A stretch of DNA of 64,000 bases from Sordaria brevicollis (Eukaryota > Ascomycota > Sordariomycetes > Sordariales > Sordariaceae), in NCBI GenBank assembly GCA_033439795.1, contig JAUTDP010000021.1:124001-188000 (forward strand), read 5' to 3'. The position numbers and the translations under genes are program-made. The notes beneath the pieces are model-generated. The model searched no databases. It was not told where the DNA came from and saw nothing but the letters and a program-made list of their open reading frames with translations. Below are positions 55,110-64,000 of this stretch, piece after piece (position 1 is the stretch's first letter; each line of letters opens with the position of its first letter).

Positions 55110-57600
55110 TAAACGGTACCTTTAGTTAGAAACCGTCAATTTAACGCTACTAAAAAAGCGCTCGCAATTATTAACTATCGAGGGTATAGAATAGATATTA
55201 AATACCATATATATTAAACGCGGGAAGGTTAATTCGTTAATTTTTTACTACCCTAATACGTTATCGACTATATATATATTATAATTAAAATAATAATATA
55301 ATTTATCCTCCTTTTTTAATTATAATAAAAGGGCATTATAAAAATTAAAATCGATAAACCAATTTTCGTTAGCCCGTTTCGTTTATTAATTATTAATATT
55401 AACCGGCGGGTTATCGACCAATTAATTTACGTATTCGGTATTGTATATAATGGTAAAATCCCCTATAACTTTATCGTACTCCTCGTCATTAAAATTCTTC
55501 GAAATTTAACGATTATAATAATTAAGGTGGAAAATATAAGTAATCTAATAGAATAGGCTCTCTTCTATTAATACCTTATACTTCTCTAACTTTATAATAA
55601 CCCTATTAAATATTAGACCAACGTATTCTATACCTTCGTTAATTAAATCGTTTTCGTAATTAATAGGAAAAGGCTTATTTTATTAAATAAAAAAAGAAGG
55701 GTCGGGTTCGGATTAGGTAATAAAGGTACGTATATAACGTCGTTAAATATTAATTACGATATTAGATTTTAGGATTTTTAGACCTTTAAAAGTATCGAAA
55801 ATAAATTTACCGCTAAAACGGATACGCTTTTCTTTAAAAACGTCGAGAAGGTAATAGAAATTAGCTATAATAATTGAAAAGAAGGGGGCTCGCTTTTCGA
55901 ACTTCTTAGTAAAGTCTTCAAAATAGTATATTATATTTATAATAGAGGTAAGAATAGCCTAATTATTACTATTTAATTAATCCTTTTAAAGAAGCTACTT
56001 CGCTAATTTTAAATAATTAACCATCTCGCTAATATAATAATCGATATATTTACAAAATTTCTAAGCGTAACGGATTATATAATAATTAAAATTCTAACGT
56101 ATTGCGTTATTAAAAATTATATTAAAAATTAAAGATAAATAATCCTCTTCATCCTATAAATTAAAAAAAATAAGGAGGTCGCTATCGAAATTAAAGTAAT
56201 TAATTAATCGGATAATCTTTTAAAACCTCTCGCGACGTTAAAGACTTCGGCGGATAAATTAAACGATATTATATAATTTACTAATTAAACCCTACTTACG
56301 CTACTCCTAGATTAGGGCATCCTCTTAAGTAATAAATAAACGGGTAATTAAGTTAGCGACCTCGGCTTTTAACTCTTTAACGATAAATTTAACCGTTTTA
56401 CTAAATTTAACCGCGGCCTTTATTATTAAATTAAGAATATAATTAAAATAACGTAAGCGACGGTAAGGTAGTTCACCTTCGATTTCGCTTTTAATTATAA
56501 TAGAGAATAATCTTTAAAGGACGTAAAAAATATAATAATTATTAATATTAACGTTATTGTACTAAAAGTAACCGACCTATTCGCGTTTAATTTTATACAT
56601 TTTAATAACGTATAAAATAATAGTAGCTAAATTTTCACCGCTATAATTGCTATAAATTTTAAAAAAATTAGCCAAATCGTTACGGATTACCCTATAATAA
56701 TCGATATAATAAAAAAATATTAAAATAATAATACGGTTATTAAAAGAGGTCTAAAAGTCGAAGGAAATATACTTCTTAAAATAGGATATAAAAAATCGAA
56801 TTTTAAACCGCTCGAAGTAATACGTATATTTATTTTTAACTTAAATTATTAATATATAACGGGATTTAAATAATAACCTAATAATTATATTGCGGTCTAT
56901 TAACGTTAAAAGCCCTTAAAATACTTTATTTTTAATAAAAAAGTAAAAGAACCGCGTATTAATAACTATATCTACTACTAATTCGCGGAACGCTTTATTA
57001 ATAAATTTAATAATAAAATTATTCAATACGCTAACGAATTATTCAACGACCGACTTAACCTTTTTAAATTCGGGCTCCTCGGGGGCAACGCTAATTAATT
57101 CCCTAATATAGTAGGCGTAGCGTAAATAAACGAACGATAATGAAATAATAAATAAAGAATAAATCCTCTAATAATAATTATAATATTAATAACTATCCTA
57201 CTTATTATTACCTAAAATTTTAATAAAATAAATACTATACTAACCGATCTACAAAATTCTCTTAAATTGTTTAACCAATTAACTTTCAAGGATATATTAA
57301 TCTTTTTACTAAATTATCTTCAATATCGAATTAATATTTTTAAACAAATCCTCGGAATAAACTGTCTTTATAATCTCGATTTATCGCGTAAGAAGGATAA
57401 AACGCTTCCTATTAAATATTTCTATCGCCCGAATATATATAATCGTATTATTAAAGGAAATAATAAGCGTAACGGCCGTAATAAAGGAAATTTCAAGATC
57501 GGCGACGACGGGTATTTTAATAACGGCGGCGAATTATATTAATAATATTAAATAAAGGTTAATACTAATCCGCGATAAGGAAGGGAGAAATTAATAAATA
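55110..57600 (-). pseudogene. Remnant of hAT transposase, C-terminal dimerisation region legible
   Basis: On the minus strand at about 55260-55110 the frame reads FPRL (55226-55215), then SIPSI, CERFFSS (55166-55146) and KLTVSN. This is the order and spacing of the hAT dimerisation domain (FPRL...SIPA...CERVFSS...LT). The Trp-Trp pair normally before it is TAG TAA here, exactly what G-to-A RIP does to TGG TGG. Upstream the coding sequence is too decayed to follow, so the start is a guess from element size. Many stops in all frames; not functional. Confidence 0.72.
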
Positions 57601-57983
57601 TTACAGGTATTTATTAAATTAAAGAGGTTCGATTTTAGGGTTTAGTAATATAACGTTGAAGAAACGTAGTAATTAAAAAAAATCTAGTACTCGAGAGGAA
57701 ATCCAATATTCGAGAAAAAATCCAACACTCGAAAAAAAATTTCGAAATTTGTACGTTGCAATTAGGAATGTACTAATAAATGGTAAAAGTTAGAGGACTT
57801 CGAATACCAACGGTTACTATTTTTGGTAGTAAAAATCTATTAATTTTTACTATTATAACCCTAACCCAAAAATATAGTAAATAGGGCAAGTAAATCAAGT
57901 TGGGGTTTTTAACTTGGCCGACATACAGGGAGATCCTAACTTGGCTACTTAATTTACTTATTTACTTGAATTACTCTATACCA

Positions 57984-58005
57984 ATTTGACTTATCTCCAA
58001 CGCTA
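57984..58005 (-). repeat. Right terminal inverted repeat
   Basis: Ends CCAACGCTA, the partner of CAGCGTTGG with one G-to-A change at the terminal base. Confidence 0.85.
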
Positions 58006-58013
58006 CTCCGAAT
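58006..58013. repeat. Right 8-bp target-site duplication CTCCGAAT
   Basis: Perfect match to 54772-54779. Confidence 0.88.
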
Positions 58014-58119
58014 AACGCCAATGCATGCCCACACCCCATTATGTTCAATATCGTAGCTCAAGGTCATTTCATCTATACATCTAACCATCCATATGAAATC
58101 ATCTATCCAGCCAAACAAA

Positions 58120-61100
58120 TCAGCCATCACCCAAAATCGCCCCCAAATCCTTCATCCTAACCGGCTTCGTCAAAAACAAATCCACCCCACTCGCCAGCGC
58201 ATCCTTCTGTATCGTCCCGCTCGTGACACCAGTAAGCGCCACGACCGTTGCCGGCTCCAGGCCTTTAACAACTTCTTCCGTGTCTTCAATGTTATTATTC
58301 TCCATTTCCGTTCCACTTCTTCCATCCACAGAAGTAGCCTCACTGCCCTTAGCGTCGTCCACTTCCTCTTTGGCAGCAGGTGCCACATTTGCATCCGCAT
58401 CCGCATCCGCACTCCCGTTCGCAGGAGTAGGAGCAGGAGCAGTCGTAGCCGTAGACCCAAGCACCACCCCATCCAAAGACGGCCGTGCAACTTTCCTCTG
58501 AATGACTCTCCTCCCATCTCCCGATCCGTCGTCAATACCAACCTTGACACCGGTCGGCACCGCTGGCACTGAGAGTCCATGTCCAACAGAAGCAGAAGCA
58601 GCAGCACCCAAGCTTCCCGCTCTGGCTCTAGCTCTGGCTCTTGCCTGCGCCTGCGCCTGACCCTGCGCTTCCCCGACCTTAGAGGTATTTCTTCCCACGC
58701 TCCTACTCCTCTGAACCGGATACTCCCTCTCAAACTCCCTGATCTTTCTCGTGGCCTCGAGTCCGTCCATCACCGGCATGCTGATGTCCATCAGCACCCA
58801 CTTGTACCTGCCTGGGTTCTCCTTGTAGATCTCGACGGCCTCGAGGCCGTTGCGGGCGGTGGCGAAGGGGCGGTGCGTCTTGCGCATCGCGGAGGCGAGA
58901 ATGTGCAGGTTGATGGGGTTGTCGTCTACGAGGAGACAGGCCTTTTCTTGGTTGTTGTTGTTGGAAGAGAACCTGCCATCGTCGGAATTGCGCGGTTGGG
59001 AAGGTGAGTTGGGGAGGGATTGGGAAGGGTGCGTTGAGGGTAGATGAGGGTTGGAAGGGGAAGAAGGTCGGGAGTGCGTGGGGTGTGAGTCGGAAGCGAT
59101 AGGAAACGTGGAGGATTTGGTGAGGTGAGGGGTGTCGACGTGAAGTTCGGAGGGTTGACTCGGGGTGATCGAGGGGGATGTCATGAGGATCGATTGCTGG
59201 CGTTGGGCGTTGAGCGCTTCGGGTTGTAGCTCGGGTGGTTTCGGAGGTGGCGATGCATCGGGGACGGTGACAGTGCCCGTGTTTGTGTTCGTAGCTGCAG
59301 CAACAGTACCAGCAGCGCCTGCACTTGTAGGACCAGCATTGCTGAGAGTGCTAGCGTTGGCGTTGCTTGGACCAGAAGGAAGGATCGAGGTAATGGCCTG
59401 CGACATGGGTGACACCTGCTCATCCTCAGGGGAAACGGGCACCTCAGTCAAGACTGGCGGCGAAATTACCGAGTCGAACGGCGACGGTGACGATATCTCG
59501 GAGACGGATACGGTAGAGAAGCCAAAGTTCATGTTGTTTGCCTTCTCCTTACCGGTACGGGACCGCGGTGGTAGTGGGGGCCTAGTGACTGGCGTCTTGA
59601 GGTTCGCCTCTTCCAATGATGGTCGGGACATCCGTTCTCGCTGACTATTCGGCCGCGATGTCGGTTCCTGGGTTACCGCATCCTTCGCCTCTTGTTCTTC
59701 ATCCCTGGTGGGCCACGCGGTATCAATCTCGCCCCCTTCCATGTTTCCATCCTTCCCGACGGATGTCTGCTGAACCAGAGGTGTTCCGGCCGTTCGCTTG
59801 ATCCTCGGCATCATGGGCCTCGTCGCAGCCGTCGCGGTTGCCTTGTTGGTGGAGAACAGGTTGTCCCGGAAATCATCCGCCAGGTAAGGTAGGAACCTCG
59901 ATTTCTTGTTGACAATCTGGAACACCTCCGGGTCGGACATCTTCCTCTGCAGGACGTCGAGGTCAATGCTGGACTCGGAGGACGTTCGTGAGAGCAGCTC
60001 GTTCTCTACTTGACCTCCCACTTCACCGACTCTCCCCTTCAGCGGAACGGGTTGGTGCTGGAGACACTTTCTCAGCGTCTTAGCCAGCTTCCTTGGGCCG
60101 ACCCTGTTAACAACAAGGTGAGTTAGCATCCATCCGCCCATAGTAATACGAAGAAACAAAGGAGAGGGAAAAAAAACTCACGGCTGTCCGATAAACTCCA
60201 TAACGCTTGCCTCCCCTTTGCCCCCAGCAGCAGCCTCGCCCCTAGCCAACGACAAGTTTTGAGCAACAACTTCATTGCCGCACACCACCACCAACGGGCC
60301 AGCCAACATCCTAGACGCGAACCTCCTCCCACCCGCCGTCGTGTTAGTACCCGTGCCATCATCCGTGCACATGCCCAACACAAACCGATCGCTGCAAATC
60401 GTCATCTGCGCTTCGGCCGGATTCGTCACCACCCGACATCCAAGCCAATCCCTACACATCCTCTCCATGATCTTGCCTCTCAGTACTTCCCTCCCATGCG
60501 CATCAACCGGCTTCTCCCAACCGCCTTCGTCCTTGGACACTCCGTCTCCGACCCCATCAAAACCAAGCAAGCAAACCCTCAACCCCTTCAACGCCTCCCG
60601 ATGCTCCGCTATATCCCTTTCCTCCCTGCTTGGCTCCGGGTTTGAATGCAGGAGGGGCGTGATCACTCTCACCGTGGTCCCTTCGCCAGGTCGGGAGTCA
60701 ACAATGACTCGTCCGCCAAGGGCGTCGACGATCTGTTTCACAATGGAGAGACCGAGGCCGGGGCCGGGGGTAAGACTGTCCTCTTTCTGGAAGGGGGAGA
60801 ATGCCTTTTCGCGAAGGAAGCGAGGGGTGATTCCCTTGCCTGTGTCGGAGACGGTGAGTATGACGTTTGAGCGTTTCTGTTCCTCCATTGTTGTGAGTCC
60901 ATGTCCACGGCTTATCCCCTTCCCGTGGTAGGGATCCGGATCGGCGTGTGTGTGGGGTGGTGATTGTGAATGCTTCATGTTGCTGTCCGCCTGGATACCA
61001 CCGGCGTCTTCTGCTTCGTCCTCAAGGTCCGTGGTGGAGGCGAACGAGGGCCGAGGCTGGGAGGGAATAGGTTGAGCAGTGAGGGTGAGGTTGATGAACC

Positions 61101-63739
61101 CCTTCCGTGTGAACTTTAGGGCGTTGCCGAAAAGGTTCATGAGGATGCGACGAAGCGCGCCGGGCTGGGCGTAGTATGACCAATTGACGGTGGGGTCGAT
61201 GTCCAGATGGATAGTAACATTGTCGTCACCTGGATCGGCACCGCGTTGATTGCACCATCGCTGAAAGGAGTAACCCGCGTACAGAGACTCGACAACTTCT
61301 TCCAGCATGACATCGAGGTCAACATCGTAGAAGCGAGTCAGCGTTGGCTGCTCCCATGGCCAGGGTTTGGTCGTTAGGCTGCCAGACCGCATACTGGTTG
61401 ACCCTGGTGGACCGGCGAAGTCTGGGTCCTGATCATGTTCCAGGTCGTCGGAGTGGAAGGAGGCACGTCGGCCGTTATGGAGTTTGGTGTTTTCCACGAG
61501 ACTGTTGATCTTGGAGTGGTCGAGGAGATGGTCGACAGTATCCAGTAGTGTCCTGACACAAGCCTCCACGAGGTGAATCAGCTCCGTCTGGGAAGTGCTG
61601 AGGTCGGTGTCGAGCAGCAACTCCGCCGCACCAAGAATGCCGTGCAACGGAGAGAGCATCTCGTGCGAAATGGACCCGAGCATGTCTGACTTGGCCTGGT
61701 TGGCAAGCGTGGCATCGATGCGAGCCACTTCGGCCATGACGTTCTTGGCAAACGCGTTGAACAAGCCGAGTTCATCCTGTTGCGCGATGATACGTAATGG
61801 TTCCTTGGTCCATGCCATTCCGGCGGCGAACCAGCGCTGCATCTGGGTGCCCCACAAAGGGAAAAAGGACACTGCTCGAGCCTCGGGGAATGCCGCGTGA
61901 ATGGTATCACACTCGCTCTTTCGTGGTTTCCGCATGGATGTCCCGTCCTTTCTGCGCATACGATCACGTCGTTGTCTTTTGGCGGCGACGTCGATTTCCG
62001 AGTCAGAGCAAGGGCACGAGGGGTTCGTTGAAGAGGGCGGCGACGTCGTTGGCACGGTCTCTGGGGCACAGATGAAGTTGCCTTTATCGTCGAACTCCCA
62101 GATGGTCCCGCGGGGATAACGTCGCAGTAGCTTGCGAAGGAAGCTCTCTGAGAGAAAACGCCAACTGCGAAGCGGCCCGGAAGGCCGTATCGGTGCTGTG
62201 GCCCCGTCGAGTGTCGCGGCCGGTGTCACAGAAAAACCGAGGATGTCACAAGGGCGTTTGTGTGGTTTAACTTCCAAGTCGATTCCATCATTTGCAACAT
62301 CGTTGACTGTATTGGAGTCGCTGTATGTTGCTGTGGTAGGTACATCTGATGCAGTGTTGTTGTTGTTGTTGTTGCTGTCGTTGTTGTTTGTATCATTGTC
62401 CTGCCAGTAATGGAAAGGGTTCGTGTTGGCATCCAGAAAAACCACTCCAGCTGCATTCATAGATTCCCGAATGATGTTTGACGCCTTTGCGAAACTTCTT
62501 TTGATCTCGGATAGCCGAATGTCAGCACCTGGCGATCCATGAGTTGGCGTCTCCGATGCTTGTGGTTCATGTTGTTGTTGTTGCTCGCTGCTGTTGGTGT
62601 TTTCCGTTATCGACTGTGAGTTCAACGTTTTATCATCTGGAAGAGAGAGTTTCCTGGAGTGGTTAGTCTCGTACTCGTCGTCACTCCGCGTTCCACCATC
62701 AATGGAACTGTCAGACACTCTGATGTGTGGCTGCGGGGCGATCAAGCCATCATGACATTGCGGGAAATGAAGCGTACGATGGGGCCCAAACGGTTGCGTA
62801 CCCCACGGATCTTGTCGGCGCTCCTCCACACTCCCTTTTTCCGCGTGATACTCTGACAGGCTAGAGATATCGTCCTTTCCCTCCGAATAGCTCACCACTC
62901 CTCTGAGAATGCGCTCTGTCTGCAGTAATACTGCCTGCTTCCTGTGGGCCTCCAAGTGGCGGGAGATGGTCCGAGAAAGATCTTTCAGAAAGTCGATAGC
63001 AATGTCATCGAGCTTTTGCCGCGGATTCGTGTCGAAAATCGAGAACAATCCAATGACGATACCAGAAGGCGAGCAGATAGGGACGCCGGCGTAGAATCGA
63101 GGGTATGGTTCCTGTCCAATGAGGGTCTGGACGTGATCGAAACGCTGATCCGCGAGCAGATCGGGTATCACGAACACGATGAGGTCTTCGGGATGTCGTC
63201 TTTGTTCACGGATAACATCGTCACAGATGGTCTCGCTTCGAGGAATGTCGCGTCCGCGCAGAAAGAGCGGGTTGACGTCATCGCGGGCATAGGGTCGAAG
63301 TGGCAGTGTCGGTGTTGCTTCCGCAGCAACGTGTTGCAGATCGTGATCGAAGAGAGCCAGTACACCCCGTTGCGCCGACAGTTGGAGAGCGCCAAGCTGA
63401 GCAAGCGCCGTTAGGACGGTATCGGATGAGGCCCGGAGGCTTTTGCTTGGGGTTGTATGGGTCGGGTCCGGGACGACGCGGTGATCCCGGACTGTCGAGA
63501 GAAATCTGTAGAGATTGTCAGTAAGCCAAGACGTGAATGGGTAGGGCGCGCCAGAAACGCCAAGGCGGACGTCCGATCGGCTGTGTGATATGTTCCTAGT
63601 AGTAATTCCAGGTGCAGTTACACGGCCAGCTGCGCGCCGAGGTTATGGTAAAAAGGAGGATTGAAGATGAGGTTTCTATCACCATCGGTACGCACCTGAA
63701 GGTCTCCCACTCACGAGCTCTTTCAGACACATTCCGCAT
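58120..63739 (-). CDS. GAF-domain hybrid histidine kinase with split receiver domain
   Basis: Sensor kinase of a multistep phosphorelay feeding the HOG/stress pathways. Exons 63739-63696, 63595-60182 and 60103-58120 give 1813 residues. The 44-nt first exon (MRNVSERAREWETF) joins by a GTGCGT...ACTAG intron, matching the ERAREW leader of this kinase class; no other in-frame ATG exists upstream before a stop. A GAF domain spans ~70-235 (LTALAQLGALQLSAQRG). HisKA has SHEMLSPLHG with the phospho-accepting His at ~658. The HATPase (~837-1000) has LFGNALKFTRKG, VSDTGKGI and GLGLSIVKQIVDALGG. The C-terminal receiver shows LLVDDNPIN, the acceptor Asp in LMDISMPVMDG, VVALTG and LTKPV. About 150 low-complexity residues separate the Asp motif from VVALTG. 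No membrane segment, so it is cytosolic. The stop is only 115 bp from the hAT element. Confidence 0.93.
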
Positions 63740-64000
63740 GGTCTTTGAGTTCGCCGAGTTTGGCGGGTTTGCAAAGATTGCGAAGCTGTCTCGAGAATCT
63801 GTGATGTGGTACGGAAAGGTGGATGGGGAAAAAGATCAAGCATGACAATATTCTTATGAGATGGAAATTGAGGAGACACGGTACCTAAGCAAGGTATTCT
63901 GCAAACCACCTGCATCTGTTTGAGCATGCATTGCAGTGTAGCCTGGAAACGCCAGTTCTCTCCTTGCGCGAAGCCGCGACCTCTCCCAGCGGTTTCCGCT
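63740..64000. other. 5' region of the histidine kinase gene, cut by window edge
   Basis: 261 bp upstream of the kinase start. A minus-strand frame here (63679-63927) overlaps exon 1 in a different frame and has no domain. Promoter elements not identified. Confidence 0.5.

Larger units (their letters stand above)
54780..58005. mobile_element. RIP-degraded hAT-superfamily DNA transposon (3226 bp)
   Basis: The ends are inverted: left CAGCGTTGGAAACAAATCAA and, on the opposite strand, right TAGCGTTGGAGATAAGTCAA. All differences in this stretch are transitions, as RIP makes. An identical 8-bp CTCCGAAT lies on both sides, the target duplication size of hAT elements, and the end CAGCGTTGG is hAT-like. 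Both ends carry further ACTTG/CAAGT subterminal motifs. The core (about 54840-57650) is extremely AT-rich, full of TA and poor in CA/TG, unlike the flanks. A decayed hAT C-terminal dimerisation region is readable on the minus strand. The element is non-functional. Confidence 0.9.

Noticed and set aside
57267..57542. 91-codon open frame inside the AT-rich block
   Set aside because: Composition is Asn/Ile/Lys/Tyr-rich as any AT-rich DNA gives, and the hAT transposase remnant reads on the opposite strand.
13020..63000. CRISPR arrays, bacterial operons or ribosome binding sites
   Set aside because: Introns, tRNA intron and family content show a eukaryotic nuclear genome; no regularly spaced repeats of CRISPR type were seen.

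Overview
The window looks like nuclear DNA of a filamentous ascomycete (Pezizomycotina), most likely a Sordariomycete close to Sordariales. The reasons are short 50-230 nt introns with fungal GT-AG sites and CTAAC/CTGAC branch points, fungal-specific families (DUF6594, DUF8035-like, LaeA-like methyltransferase, AA7 oxidase, GH71 glucanase, hybrid histidine kinase), and one very AT-rich, CpA/TpG-poor block of the kind left by repeat-induced point mutation (RIP). All gene models here were read by eye from the sequence; no search was run.

Layout. 0-17 kb is gene-dense: a partial gene at the left edge, a GPI de-N-acetylase (GPI12/PIG-L), a small membrane protein, a secreted CE4 polysaccharide deacetylase, an alpha/beta-hydrolase, a MOSC-domain protein, a LaeA-like methyltransferase and an orphan 626-residue protein. 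17-29 kb is different. Three genes for secreted proteins lie far apart in long spacers full of TAGAGGTA/TACCTAGGTA motifs. One is an alpha-1,3-glucanase (GH71) fused to cysteine-rich modules and a hydrophobic C-terminal domain, and another carries the same cysteine-rich module. 29-36.5 kb holds a Dpb11/Rad4/TopBP1 BRCT scaffold and an Arg-Asp-repeat protein. 36.5-42.6 kb shows no convincing gene. 42.6-53.7 kb holds an AA7 oligosaccharide oxidase, an NDUFAF6-like mitochondrial protein divergent from RAD5, an aldo/keto reductase with an 11-nt microexon, and a DUF6594 membrane protein. At 54.4-58.0 kb a tRNA-Thr(CGU) gene is followed by a RIP-degraded hAT transposon with terminal inverted repeats and a perfect 8-bp target duplication. 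58.1-63.7 kb is a large hybrid histidine kinase.

How the genes relate. Most are housekeeping or regulatory genes with no operon-like logic. Dpb11 and RAD5 both act in replication-stress tolerance but lie 15 kb apart. The secreted glucanase, its cysteine-module partner and the unknown secreted protein between them are the best candidate for an undescribed functional unit. The CE4 deacetylase and the hydrolase next to it need four single-base corrections, all in C- or G-rich runs and all in the same direction, which suggests under-called homopolymers in the assembly more than gene decay.
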